NCBI RefSeq assembly: GCF_041260155.1 | Contig: NC_091942.1 | Location: 14,471,501 to 14,535,500 of the forward strand | Reading direction: 5' to 3' | DNA from: Ptychodera flava | Lineage: Eukaryota > Hemichordata > Enteropneusta > Ptychoderidae | Length of the DNA: 64,000 bases | In this document: piece after piece, positions 12,601 through 24,994 of the stretch | How positions within the stretch are numbered: the first letter of the stretch is position 1 | Layout: every line of letters begins with the position of its first letter | Translations under genes and position numbers: made by a program | Notes under the pieces: generated by a model | What the model was told of the DNA's origin: nothing | What the model saw: only the letters and a program-made list of their open reading frames with translations | Database searches by the model: none

Positions 12601-15600
12601 CATCAGCCATTATTTGCTGCAGATAATGTAAGAAGTCTTCGTCATACCCCATTTTGCCACGCCTTGGGCTTCTCTCATATCTGTAGATCCAACAACACAA
12701 GGTGGTTACATTTTTTTTACTCTAGGCTTCTGCAATTTTATCCAATTGCTGTTAGTACCATGGCAACTGCACATGCAGGCAACATAAAGAGGGTTACCGA
12801 CAAAAAAAAACATTCATCCTTTTAACTTTGTTACTGTCAGAACTTAATACAACCTTTCATGAACATACCGTAGATGAATCTTTCTAACAGCTCTGTTGGT
12901 TCATAAAACAAATCTGCTTCATATGACCAGTTTTTGCTAAATCATTACGATTCTTCTACAGACTACTATAGTGTAAGGTCCACTGATACAAACGTGAGTT
13001 TGCCAGTTTTCATCAAAGAAATCATTATTGTAACAGCAAAGATTATTATGAACAAAGTATATTTCATAACAGATATTCTTGTCCATTTCTACTTACTCTT
13101 TCCTTAGTGCTTCATCGTGCAGCTTTTCACAAGGACCTGGAAAGAAAGATGACCATTCAACAATGTTAACACCTCCTTCAAAAATTCTGAAAAATCAATG
13201 GCTCTCATGGCTTACACTGTTAAATGTTCTGAAACATTGATGGCAACTCACTTTAATCCATGAAGGCCGGTGGTATTTGGTATTTAAATCATTATGCAAG
13301 GCTGCATGATCAGTTCAATTGCTTTGTTTTTAAAGACGTGTACATGCAATTCAGTGGTACTGCTATATCCTTTCTTCTTGTCAGTTTTCAAAGAATTTGA
13401 TTTTACAACCATTTGCAGTAATAGAGCGCGAACCACTGCAGTGAACTGCAATAAAACTGCCTACACTAATTAGTTTCAGCTGTAGCCGTGGGCACTTTGG
13501 TGTTGAACAAGGCTACTTGATACAGACCAAAAAGTCTGCTTGTACAAAGGCAAAACTAGCTCTGTCTGAGGCTTGACTTGTAAATGAGAGATTACGATTG
13601 GCACCCTGTGTTCAAGATAAGATACAATGTAACATTACCATGCACTGGTCCATGTACAAATCTTTTTTTATTTCAACTTCCCCAGACAAACTGTCTGCAT
13701 GGGACATACAATGTTGTTGACTTTGCCCAGCTGGCTACAGCTGAAACTAATTAGAGTGAGCAGTTTTATTGCAGTTCACTGCTGTGGCTTCGCGCTCTAT
13801 TACTGAAAAGGGTAGTAAATAGTAGCATACCAGTCCCAGATAAAGCACCATCAATAAAGCGAAAAATTTGCTCAAATACTTGGAAATATATGTTACCTTT
13901 GGCAGTGGCTGCAAGAAAATGTTTCTTGTTTTATGTCTCATATTTATCACTGTGTTTTTGTGGCCATACATACATACATGGTTTGAGAATTTAGCTCAAA
14001 TTCTTATGTTACCTACTATGATTGTATTGGCATACACTGGGGAACCCCTTGTAAAAATGACTTTGTAAAGTCTATTTAGGTACCACCCTTAACAAAGACA
14101 TTGTCGTCATCATCTATGTTCAGAATTATTTGACATAGCAGTGGATATCAAATACAAAGGATTCATTAGAATAATGTTACCTTGGACTAATACTGTTATA
14201 TAAGGTTTATGACAAGATAATTACTCATACCTAAATCAGACCTTGTATTTATGAAGAGTTCATGGGGACAGAAGTCAACGAGATAGTACTTGCAAACCTG
14301 AAATCAAAAAGCCAAAACATGTTGAAATATTTCACATCACAAGTAAGATCAATTTGTACATATTAATGTGAGACAGAAAGGTATAAATTGTCTGTGCTTT
14401 CTTTAGTCACAATCACTGTAAATTTTACATGAAATTAGCTAAATCATAAGTTCTACTTGTACAAAACATCAATGTAAATGTTAAGGTGGTTGGAAAGGCT
14501 ATTTTTGCACCAATTCTTTTCTCAGAGTTAATGTCAAGTTTCAAGTGTTAGAATCAAGATATTTAGTTCAAATTTTCAGGATAACTCCCTCAGTTAATAT
14601 TTTCTCCAAAGAATATAAAAATTGTATATTTGCAGCCATGATTTTGAAATATGACACCAGTAAATATTAAAATTTAATTTTTCATATTTTTTTTACATAT
14701 TTGAATTTAATAATAATTGGATAGTATTAATATTACCAAATTAGTTATAAATATGTTGACACTATTTATTGTAAGATTTGTACGGCAGGATTTGTAAATA
14801 AAATTTGTTTTTATGATTTTACATGGGTTTATATATCAAAAAATTATTAAAAATTCTTTCAAATTTCAAAATGTGATTTTTCGAAAAGTACTTCAAATAC
14901 AGGAAAATTGTGCCATACAAATCTTATCTGTAACCTTGTTAATAGGCTGTAAAAATTCCATGTCCATATCTCATTTCAAAGTTGGATTAAATTGGTATAC
15001 AATTATGTAGGAAAACTGTTATTCTGTCAAAAATTTGAAAACAAGCCATATTTGCACCCCTCTTTGAAGCCATAGAGCAGTTTTTTTGGTTAATCTCACT
15101 TTTGACACCTCTTTGACTACTCAAAGAATCTAGAAATGCATTTACAATAGCAGTCACTCACTCTGAATGCCAGCACCGCCTTGTCAAACTTTCCTGAAAA
15201 ACAGCAAATAATGACTTTCCCTTTTCAAACATTTTATTAAAAGCTAGGGGACCTCTACCATAGTTAATACACTAAGGACTCCCCAACTTCTTCTTATTTG
15301 GTCAGTTTTTCAGAAGTTTTAACAGGCTATAACTCTGCAATGCCTTTGTGCCCAAATGTCTAGTTTTTTTTATTCCACAGAGAATGTTGACTACTTTTAT
15401 ATTTTAATATTTTTGTTGACATTTATAACTGACGCTCTAGCCTTTCCAACCACCTTAAGCTGGGGAAGATGCTCCAGGAATCCTGAGTGGTTGGTCTGCT
15501 TCCCCTGCTATTATTGCTTTGATATCATTATAGTAAGATTGGCAAACCCTTGATGTATGCTCCAATATGCTGCCCTTGGAAAAAAGACTTGATTACAAGG

Positions 15601-16784
15601 ATGTGCAAAATCATACTGCACTGTATCTACTATGGCCATATTACGGAAGCTACTAATTTCGTCAAGAAATACAACACAATATCAAATTTTGTTAGTTTTT
15701 TAAGACAGTTAGCATGTGTGCTTAAAAAGCAACTGGTTTAAAAAAAGGAAGTGACATTTTATGTTGATATAAACCTTTAAGCTTTGGTCATACTATCATA
15801 GGCTAAAAGTAATACTTGAAAGTGAAGTACATGGGTGTTAAGGTAGAATGCTGTCCGGGGACAAATATTTGCACTCTAAAATTTTACAATTTATTTCTGA
15901 TCTAACACTTATGGGGGCTCATTTTAAAGCTCTAGGAATGAGAAAAAACAATTTACAAACAGTTTTCCAAAAATCAGTAAATTTATTTTTCCATACTGAG
16001 TTACTACAGGGATGGCAGCCATTTTGAATTTTAAATATTGGTAAACGTTGGGTAATTTGTTTCCATAGAACCAAACTTTGCACGGCTACCCCTTCTTTTT
16101 ATTATTGATTTGGTAAGAGTATGGTTGAAAGTTTCACTAAAGAAACTTTGAGTAAAAATTTGTCTTTCACTTTCCAGGAGCATACTATTTCAGTTAAAAT
16201 TAATACCTAATCATACAAGCATTTTTCCAAAGTTTGTGCTATGGCAAGCCATGGTGGTACACGAAAAGAAAAGACACGGTTCTCTAGAGTGCTATCAAGG
16301 GTATGGGGTTATATTGAGGATTTTGCAGTGTAGGCATACTGTGATACATGTAGAATATTGGGTTTACCTCCTCCCCTTTCCAGTCTTTCGCAGTGAACTA
16401 TGGGAAATTTCAACTTCCGCTGTGCAGATGTGAATATGGCGCGGCACGCACGTTGTTTACAAAAGACAAATACAATCCTCAAGCAAAATGTGGCCTCGTA
16501 AAGCAACATTATTCACAATAACGGTGAAAACATGTATAGTATTTTTTCAAAAGTACATCTTTCAGGGTTTCACGTTAGGAATGGTCTGTGTACGACATGC
16601 ATCGTCATGCGTCGGTATGACGTTACGTTGAAGTGAAGTGTCGGTCCTTTTTTGACAAATAAGAAGTAATTAATCAGGAACTCACGTGAGGAGAATCCCA
16701 GCTTATTTCATCAGACTTTTGGTTGGGCAAGAGATTACGATCTCTACCCATTAACTCGTCAAGCAGTGCCGCGGCCGACTGCAT
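9601..16784 (-). CDS. LUC7L3: LUC7-like protein 3, splicing factor (8 exons)
   Basis: Coding exons on the minus strand: 16784-16686, 14297-14231, 13136-13097, 12680-12359, 11882-11721, 11357-11053, 10285-10113, 9707-9601. All introns are GT-AG and phases agree, giving 424 aa (human about 432). The start gives MQSAAALLDELMGRDRN, matching the family N-terminus. A CCCH zinc finger uses C35, C43, C58 and H62. A helical region (about 75-176) precedes a C2H2-type finger (C191, C194, H210, H216), then a long RE/RS tail from about 231. Luc7 proteins bind the U1 snRNP and help choose 5' splice sites in the nucleus; the RS tail mediates contacts with other SR-type factors. Exon 7 encodes an unusually long Arg-Asp repeat. 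The gene is divergent from ANKRD40. LUC7L/LUC7L2 are less likely, because VGDAQSRVDDHLMGKQHMGY is the L3 form. Confidence 0.95.
11382..11650. mobile_element. GGTAG/TTAA MITE, copy A (truncated)
   Basis: About 270 bp match the eight-copy MITE family: TTGCTCAAACTTTCCTCAAG, then TACTAGAGAAACAAATTACC, then CCGCCATCCCTATGC. Both ends are degraded and TTAA is not evident. It lies inside LUC7L3 intron 5 (11358-11720) and makes up most of that intron, so it is antisense to the transcript. Confidence 0.75.
13416..13805. mobile_element. foldback MITE, 390 bp, about 72-bp inverted ends
   Basis: The left end begins CAGTAATAGAGCGCGAA and continues through AACTGCAATAAAACTG to CAGCTGTAGCC. The right end (13734-13805) is its reverse complement with only a few mismatches. 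The middle is unrelated sequence with no frame. It lies in LUC7L3 intron 2. No clear target duplication was seen, so the superfamily is open. Confidence 0.8.
14485..15454. mobile_element. 970-bp TTAA element, 17-bp inverted ends
   Basis: GGTGGTTGGAAAGGCTA at the left and its exact complement at the right are bounded by TTAA (14481-14484 and 15455-15458). The interior is very AT-rich with no transposase. It sits in LUC7L3 intron 1. The TTAA duplication suggests piggyBac- or Kolobok-type mobilisation; the terminus differs from the other TTAA families in this window. Confidence 0.85.
15842..16189 (-). mobile_element. GGTAG/TTAA MITE, copy B
   Basis: Reverse-orientation copy of the eight-copy family, with TTAA then GGTAGAATGCTGTCC at the left end (15838 on). 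The internal landmarks GGGATGGCAGCCATTTTGAA and TTGAAAGTTTCACTAAAG are present. The right end has drifted (CATACTATT). It lies in LUC7L3 intron 1. Confidence 0.8.
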
Positions 16785-17229
16785 TTTCGTGCCTGTCTCG
16801 CTCCAATCCCCAGCAGTCAGCTTTGAGTAAGTGACTGACTGCCTCAAAATCCTCCGCAGGCACATTGGAAATTTCCTATGAACACTTAGGTTACTAATAA
16901 TTTGCAACCCTGTAGAATATCTGAAATGTATTATAAACTAAAATTGTTAGAAAATGTGTACAAATCATTCAATACAACTGTAATAAACTTCTCTCCTTTC
17001 CCAACTCACAAAACGGACTTAGGCAGGTGAGTGGGCATCGTTTCAGAGAAAATGTTATCCTTCTCGTGACTCTCATGCTCGCTAGTTGGAGGGCCTAAAG
17101 TACAACCTCGTTCCAGTACAAGGTTATTTCCTATTCAGTTCCTCTTTCCAGTGAACCGTTGAGGTCGCACGCCACAGGTCGCCTCTTTCAACTACCTGAC
17201 GATAAAGGCCCGAAACGGCGACAGACGGA
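16785..17229. promoter_or_regulatory. bidirectional promoter region, LUC7L3 / ANKRD40
   Basis: Only 445 bp separate the two divergent start codons, so both 5' UTRs and both core promoters must lie here unless untranslated first exons exist elsewhere. No TATA box is obvious at a sensible spacing for either gene. The stretch contains no recognised mobile element, unlike the second divergent promoter in this window. The role is inferred from position only. Confidence 0.6.
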
Positions 17230-20200
17230 ATGGAGGAGAATCTCAGAGAATTCGCGTGTTTAGGGAACGAAGATGGAGTTAGAAATTTGTTACAAGCAGG
17301 AGTTGATGTCAATTCACAACATCAAATGAACGGATGGTGAGTAGGGATGATATTCGCACCAAAATATTTTTGAACGTATAAAACACACGATGAACGTATT
17401 TTACGTTCAGTGGGATCGGCTACACACTGCAGGTGTGCAAATACCGACACTCGACTGGAATACTGACGGAGTGACGTCCGCACTGTGCTGACACGTTGAC
17501 AGCAGCGTATTCCCCGCATATAGCGTATGTAGCTAGTGTTTTCTGCTTGATAGCATGCATGTGGAGATTTCATGTCGAATTAGTTGTACGAAAAATATCG
17601 CAGATCATCATATCTTACCTTCACGGGTGCGAAATTTAAATATCTTCAGACTCCATACTACTATAACCACCATCCTCTTCCACATCACTGCCAACGCAAC
17701 CAGTCATTGTACAATTCTGCGATGGCAGCAGCTCCCGGCAGCTACTGCAAAAAGCAATCAAGCAATATGAACATCTTGTATCAGTATCACTATAAAAAAT
17801 GAATTTTCACCATCATTGAGGGACACAACCACACCCAATTTCACACCACACACAATATTTTACATATATGGTAAAATGTGATGATGAAATTACTTAAGTA
17901 ATACTGATTGCACTAATAATAAGTGCAATAAGTATTACTTAGCATTTATTGTAATATTTTCATAAATATTTCCAGTTTCATCTTACACATATCATGTTTC
18001 AATTGTGTTGTCTGAACTTTATATTGTGTATGGCTGATAAAAGAATCAAATTAAGGTGAAGTCGTCCAGCTGTCACCAAATTTAACTTTGCATTAATAAA
18101 GTGTGGTGATCTCCGGCTTTTAATTTGTACTTCACTGATGTATTTGAAATTAGTCTACTTCCCAAGTTTGAAGAAAGTCATAGACAATCATGCCTTATTC
18201 ATGAATAGCATTTCATCACCGTCTCATATTCATCTCAGGATACTGGGTTCTGCTATCCATGAGGGGTTACCCAATTCTTTAATGGATGACAACGTTATTA
18301 TCGGCTGATCAGTTTGCAAAATGTCATGGCTTTGAAAAGTATCAGTCACCGTGATGCATGCTATGTTTGAAAATCAGCATTATTAGCACACATGAAGAAT
18401 AGTGGAGCCAAATTAAAGAATTCATGAACTTTTAAAATATCCATAGGGAACACCATCATAACCAGATCCCAATTCAGTCCTGTAATACTTGATGAATTTG
18501 GACAGCTTCTACTAACTCTAATGTTCTTACATTATGCAGACTTAAAATTATTATTTTAATATTTCTTTTTTCTTTCTAAATAATGATTCTCAATTGAGAC
18601 CCTCTTCTATGGTATTAGCACTTTTCATACAGTCAGGGAAACATTTTTTTTATTTTGATTATGTGAGCTCTGCATCTCAGTTTCATTTTATATTTTATAA
18701 ATTAGAAATGTTAATTTTTAAACAGCATGAAAACCATTTCACACCACTTGTAATCTGTAAGCATTCCCAATGTATGAATAATTGAAGAAAACTACATATC
18801 TTGTGTCTTTCAGGACGGCACTGCACTGGGCCTGCAAACGAGATCACTCCACCATTGTAAAGTTGTTACTGGCTCATGGAGCTGAGAAAAATCTTAAAAC
18901 TGAGAAGGGAGAGAAAGCGATACATTTGACAACCAATTCACACATTCAGGAACTTCTGGGAGGTAATTATACTTCCATATGATATTTCATTTAAATTTTG
19001 AAAACTTGCTGTCAAATATAATGTTATATCAACCTATCCTTGGCTCTAAATCTGAGATGATTAGAGAAATGAATGAGCAGATTACTTATGATTTGATCTG
19101 TGAATGCCCATTTTTAAGGTGTGCTAGTAATGAAATATTCATTTTCAATGAGAAGTTGTAAGTTGTACCATGTTTGTACAGAATTGAAACACTGGTTGAT
19201 GTCAATATTGAATTTTTAAACTTGAACAAGGCAAGTATGTTTGACTTAAATCAGCGTCCAAATGGAAAGAGCTTTTTCATAGGATATTGTTAATGTAAGG
19301 AGTTTTATCTTATGAACTTTGACTGGTAACTTATACATAGTTTTATGTGAAACACCATGCTTTTGTGCAATTTTGTGTGATTCTTTTTGCACTAATGAAC
19401 TGTGATCTGTGGTGAACTATCCACCACAGCCATAGTTGTTTGATAAAGCAGCATTTCTCAGTGTTCTTGCGAAGGTTTCAGAATATAAGTAACCGGTTTT
19501 TGAACCCTGGTAATATTTCTGCTCTCTCCTACTATGAATGCATTGATACAGTATACTCGAGGTAACCGTCTCTACACTGACTGGGAAACTAAAGTGACAT
19601 TTACTGTGACTGACCTCAACAAAAAGCATTGCTTCTTTTTATATCCACTATGGAGTTTAAGTACACTGAGACAATAGCTTGATTCATTCACAAATTTGTT
19701 CTCTTATGTTTTCTGAATTATGTGAAAATGAATTTAATGTTTTACTACCAGGCCATAATTGTTTACCAAATTAACTGTACCAGGGAGTGGGAAATGGGGT
19801 TGACTTCCTGTCTGGAATGGTACACTGAGTGATCCATTATATGGTCTGTCAGTAATAATTGATTTGCTAAAGGTTAGACAAAGGTTGAATAATATACAGA
19901 ATACAGTTGAGGTTTCTCTGCATCCGAGTTCCTGATTCACTCTGAATCACCAAGGATGTGGTGTTTGATAAATGAGATAACAAAGAGCAGGCCAGGGTTT
20001 GATGATGAGACAAAACACATTGCATATACAATATTTCCAGCATTCCTCTTCTATCTGCCTGGTAATAACTTCTGAAGAGATGACTCACAGTAGATAAATC
20101 ACTCTCATTGCCTGTTCTGTATTCTCTACCATGCATGTTTAAATCAGGTAACGCAGGCGGGGATGATAGTCCTGAAAGCCGTGAAGACAGCCTGCCCATC

Positions 20201-21798
20201 ACACCTTCATACTTGAAGTATCCACCTTTCCCGTACGTCAAAGGAGGACAATCTGCAACCTGGAAGCCACAGGCTAACGACATCTTTAATTCTGTTCATT
20301 CACATTCCCATCAACTTTCGAATCCAAATGGTGAGTACCGATGGACACCGGTGTTAAATTCTTTATGATTTAGCTCACATACTCGGATGTATTTATAGTT
20401 GTCACATTCCGCTTTTCACAACCAAGTAATTTCTTATTGTGTGCAGGCTATTGTAAGGTAGATCAACCTTGGTTGGAAACAGAAAGTTTTTAAACACTTC
20501 TTTTCAAATCATGACTCTAAAAATCACTGAAGATGTATTAAAGGGACAAAGTCACCCATTTTTCATGAATTTTGTTTGATACGAGATACTACTTGTACTG
20601 TTTGACATGTTGAAAGATACTGAATGAATGTGTGACCATGTGTATATTCGACCTGGTTTTAGACACGCCATGAAACCATCGCAAAATGAATTAATGGTCA
20701 TGACCATTAATTCATTTTTGCGATGGTTTCACTAAATTTGTCTAAAACCGGGGTCGAATATATGCATGGTCACCCATTTATTTTGTACCTTTCAACATGT
20801 CAAACAATATAAGTAGTATCTTGCATCAAATAAAATTCATGAAAAATGGCCGACTTTGTCCCTTTAATATTTGAAATTCAAGATGGCTACTGCCATATTC
20901 TGTCCTAACTCAAAGGAGGGAAGAGAAGGAATGAGAACATCATCAAAAGAAGTCAAGGATTTTGAAATAACTTTTTCATATGCTGTAGAATGGCAAGCAG
21001 TAATAATACTTTTAGTCCTCCCTTCAAGGAGAATCTGTCCTAGGTGTTTTTTGCATCAAATTTTGTTTTTGTACATGCTGGAGACATATGTTTACAGCAC
21101 TCATTACATAAAACTCCTGGTTTACCTATTGACCATGGAGCTCCTAGGACTCTAGAAACTATGTTAAGAGGCTTGAAGAAAGGATGATGTAGAATTGGCA
21201 TGTGTATCCATCCTTTTTGCCAAGGAAAGGAAAATTTAAACATATTAGACCTTATAAAAACTGCATCATTTATGCTGTTCTGAGCATTGTTTACCCAGAT
21301 GAATTTGGCACGGAAAAGATAAATATGAGACCAAATGTCCAAATTATGTTCATAGATCTTTCCCTTTCTCAATTGAAAAAAAAGACTTACTTTTTATCCA
21401 ATTTATTTATAAGCAATAAATATGAATATAACCAAAAAATTTAATACCGTATCATTTTGTCATATTTTCTCTTAGAATTGGTGTTGAAAGTGCGTTTAGC
21501 AAATGCCTTTGAAACAGACTACATTGAGGTAGAGTTTGACTGGAGTCAGTTGACCTACAGACACCTCCTGGAGACTTGTGCCAAAGAACTGCGTATCAAC
21601 CCAGACGCTGTCATTAAAATCCGCAAACTTCCAAACACAATCATTCGAAAGGACAAAGACGTCCATCGTCTGCACAACTTCCAGGAGCTTGAGCTTGTGT
21701 TGGAACGTCAAATGGCAAGGGGACCCGGTACGTTATATACAGCTCCGCCATCATCAAGCTCACAGGGATTGGACACAAAGAGTAGACTTGTCTACTAA
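17230..21798 (+). CDS. ANKRD40: ankyrin repeat domain-containing protein 40 (4 exons)
   Basis: Exons 17230-17336, 18814-18962, 20148-20330 and 21476-21798 join in frame to give 253 aa (human about 368). Residues 1-85 hold ankyrin repeats, including NGWTALHWACKRDH and VKLLLAHGAEKN. A short linker keeps the PSYLKYPPFPYVK patch, which corresponds to human PNYLANPAFPFIY. Exon 4 carries the signature C-terminal domain (ELVLKVR, LTYRHLL, KIRKLPNTIIRKDKDVHRL, FQELELVL). The protein ends in SRLVY against human SKLTY, which supports reading through a possible donor after GGPG-type codons near 21727. The molecular role is not established; ankyrin repeats suggest protein binding. The linker is much shorter than in vertebrates. 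AATAAA occurs downstream near 22195, inside a MITE, and near 23530. Confidence 0.93.
20542..20863. mobile_element. long palindromic (foldback) MITE, TTAA flanks
   Basis: The element is an almost complete palindrome. AGGGACAAAGTCACCC at the left pairs with its complement at the right, and pairing continues nearly to the centre near 20700 (GGTCATGACC). TTAA flanks both ends (20538-20541 and 20864-20867). It is 322 bp, lies in ANKRD40 intron 3, and would form a long hairpin in the pre-mRNA. Transposition family is inferred only from TTAA. Confidence 0.88.
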
Positions 21799-21988
21799 AG
21801 TATATTTTTGGACGTTTTGAAAAACATTTCAAGACGCAACGAAGCCTGATTGACAGCCCCACTTCACTCTCTTGTTTTATATTTCTGAAAAAATAATCAA
21901 AACATGAAATAATTTACAGAAGTCACCCATCTTTGTTAATTTTACAAATTTACAAGAAAACTTATTTTCTTAAATGTGACTTTTTTAA

Positions 21989-22340
21989 GGTGGTATGGGC
22001 CTCGAGAGTGAAAGACTTAACCTTTTGCTCAAACTTTCCTCAATGAAACTTTCAACTGCTTTCTTTTCAGATCAAGAACGAAAATCAGAGGTCACCATTC
22101 AAAGTTTGGTACTATAACAACAAATTACTTAACATTTACTGATATTTGAAATTCAAAATGGCTGCTGTCATCCTGTGTTAACTCTGTGGAGAAAAATAAA
22201 TATTTTCGATTTTCAAAAAACTGAGGGTAAATTTTTTTGCTCCTTCAAGAGCTTTAAAATGAGTTCCCACAAGTGATAGACCGGAAAAGGACAATAAAAA
22301 TTTTAGAATCTGACTATCTGTCCCTGAGGCGCATGCTACC
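21989..22340 (+). mobile_element. GGTAG/TTAA MITE, copy C
   Basis: Full-length copy with TTAA on both sides (21985-21988 and 22341-22344). The ends are GGTGGTATGGGCC and GGCGCATGCTACC, imperfect inverted repeats. It contains GGCTGCTGTCATCCTGTG and AATGAGTTCCCACAAGTG, landmarks shared with copies D-H. Confidence 0.9.
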
Positions 22341-22874
22341 TTAACAAATTGGTCATTTGTATTTTAGAACAGTGTGTAAAAATCATACAACAGGTAAATT
22401 TCTAAATGTCGGTAATTTCACATTGTAGTTTTTATTTGGAAATTTTCTAGGATGAAGTGGTTTTCTTTATTTTGATGTTGCTTGATATCATTTGCCCCCA
22501 TGACCGACCATATTTGTTGTATTTTAAAAAGAAAAAAAATGGACTTCTGGTAATTATACATTTTATGGTCAGTTACACCTGTCCATCATGTCAGCCAATC
22601 AAATGTTAGTTTGTAGAGTGACAACCAATGACTTTTGTGGAAGGTTGTCAGCCTTTTCAGTCTCAAAGAACAAAAACTATGATATTATCACCAATGATGA
22701 GTATTTAAGATAGATTATAGTATTGCTTATTGTAAAAGTAAGATCAAATTACAGTGGCATTTTACAAATTCTATTTATTACAAAACTATTGTTATTTTAT
22801 GATACTGCAGTACATGTTTTTTAGACTAGAGGACAAATTATTCGGCCAAAAGCTGAAATGCTGTAACATGTTAA

Positions 22875-23207
22875 GGTACTTTGAAAGAAAATGAAAGACT
22901 TAAGTTTTGCTCAAATTTTCCTCAAGCAAACTTTCAACCATTCTCTTTCAAAATCAAAAAAAAATTAAGAGTCCCTGTGCAAATTTTAGTACTAGAGAAA
23001 CAAACTGCCCAAGATTTACTGATATTTAAATTTCAAAATGGCTACCATCCCTGTGTTTTCTCTATATGGGAAAATTAAAATTTCCGATTTTCACAAAACA
23101 AAGGCGGTAAAAACTTTATTTACGCAATGAGCTTCAAATTAAGCCCCCACAAGTGGTAGACCAAAAGAATATTATGAAAGTTATCTGTCCCTGATGGGCA
23201 TTCTACC
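22875..23207 (+). mobile_element. GGTAG/TTAA MITE, copy D
   Basis: Preceded by TTAA (22871-22874); the right flank has decayed to TTCA. The ends are GGTACTTTGAAAG and GATGGGCATTCTACC. It has the same orientation as copy C, 530 bp away, and the two differ at many positions, so they are independent insertions and not a recent duplication. Confidence 0.88.
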
Positions 23208-23920
23208 TTCAGGGAAATCAATGATAAGTAGCATATTCACCGCCAGATTTGAAGAAACAGTAGCTGTAACTTTGCTCCCATATTCCGTACTTTAGTTCTG
23301 TGTAACAACCACACTTCTGTCATTCTACTCCAGACATTTCAAACACGTTTATGCATCCCAGTACTCCGTTTGTTGACACCAATAGGGTAACAGATGTTTT
23401 TAAGACCTCAAACCATTTTATTGAGATACTAAAATACCGTTGATGCATGCCAACTGTTACACAACATTCTAGCAAGGGTTACTCAACATGTATCAAAATG
23501 TACACACATTTGACCACAATGCTGACAACAATAAAGAATGTTTGTAGTAAAATGTTGCAGCCACTGTTCCTTCAAGAAACAAAAACAAATGAATGTTAAA
23601 TTATTCTGTGTTTTGGAAAATATCAAAATTATAAAATGGTGAAATGTGCTTTAAAAATTTGGCAATGAAAGAAAGAATTATTTGAATGTTAAAAGTAGAA
23701 TGATCAAGGACAGCTTACCAAGAAAAATAATCATGATTATTTTGAAAGCCATGTAAAATCAAATGTGTGTTATAAAACTACAGGGTTTAGTATGTTGTTA
23801 TTGCAGTAAGGTCTTACAGTTTTAAAATATTATAATCATACAGGAGTGCCTTGTTTTCAGTTGTACTGGTATTCAAAGACTTGATAGCTTAGTTTGTTTG
23901 TGTGAATTTATCCCTTTCAC

Positions 23921-23999
23921 CAACATGGTTTAGCCCAGATCCCATCGTGTCCTGTGGCAGTGTTGGACCTGTACACTGTGCAATGGGGTGAAAAGGTTA
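23921..23999. mobile_element. small hairpin MITE (CCTTTCACC family)
   Basis: Member of a tiny family whose consensus runs from CCCTTTCACCACCATGGTTT through TGTGGACCTGTTTACA to GGGGTGAACAGGTTAA. This copy reads CCCTTTCACCAACATGGTTT and ends GGGGTGAAAAGGTTAG. Related copies lie at 27819, 38952, 49215, 54855, 59900 and 61498. Confidence 0.65.
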
Positions 24000-24994
24000 G
24001 CCATCGCATGCAGCCATATGTAAGGAATCGCTAGTTCAAGATGTCAGCCATTCAGCGCTATCTAGTCCAAGAAAACAAGAAATAGTTTGTCATTTCAATG
24101 GTATTATTGGTTACTGATAATGATAAAATGAAGTATTAGGGAGAGCTAAACCTGAAAGAAATGCAATATGTCACTGCCAAAGTACATTTTTATGTAGTTC
24201 ACTGGTAAGATTTTTTTGCAATTTGTTTCTGTTGTTTTTTTCAATATTATTCAAACTGCATTTTGATTTGAAAACAAATTTTAGTTTAAAAAATTGTAAG
24301 AGAACCAAGAGAGGGTGAATTTGCAAGATAGTAAGGTGCAATGAGAAATTTTGTGTGCTTTTGATGTAAAAGATATTTCATAGAAAAATATGCAAATATA
24401 CTTCATCAATGAATTTTCTACCTAATTTAAAAGGGGTACCGTATTATGAATACGGTCACTGCTAGCTAGACAAATACCATTATTTAATGTTGTTGCAAAT
24501 GCAAAGTATAATCTTTTTTCCCTTTTCAAGGGTCTTCCATAATGTTTGGCACTGATTTTCTTCTTTCACCATGTTTTGAAGTGTATTCACATACTGTATG
24601 CACCAACTCCATAATTGCAACCCAGGACAGTGTGCCTGAACCGCAAACTGTCATGTTCCTAGGACTCATCACAAAAGTTTTGCTGGTAGCTGCACTTTGT
24701 AAAGCACACCTTTGTACAAGACTCTCATTACCCACCAACATTGTATTTTTATGTCATATGTCTCTTGCCAAGATGTGTTTTTGAATTTTCCTCCCAGAGT
24801 ATGGGGATACAAATTTCCACCTGTACAGTATTTCAAACTAATTTGTTCAAACTCTTTACACCAAACATGATTTTTTAGCCCCAGTAAATATTTTGAGAAT
24901 GTCATGCACTCGAAGATGAGTTCAGTTTAGCCTTTGTTCATTATATCATGGTTCTTCCATAATATATTGCACTGCTTTTCTTTAGCTGTCTTAA

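Larger units (their letters stand above)
21799..24994. other. ANKRD40 3' flank, repeat-rich, no gene seen
   Basis: This probably begins with the ANKRD40 3' UTR. It holds two copies of the GGTAG/TTAA MITE (21989-22340 and 22875-23207) and one small hairpin MITE (23921-23999). No exon-like conserved frame was found, and the short open frames near 24542-24905 look accidental. Confidence 0.5.
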
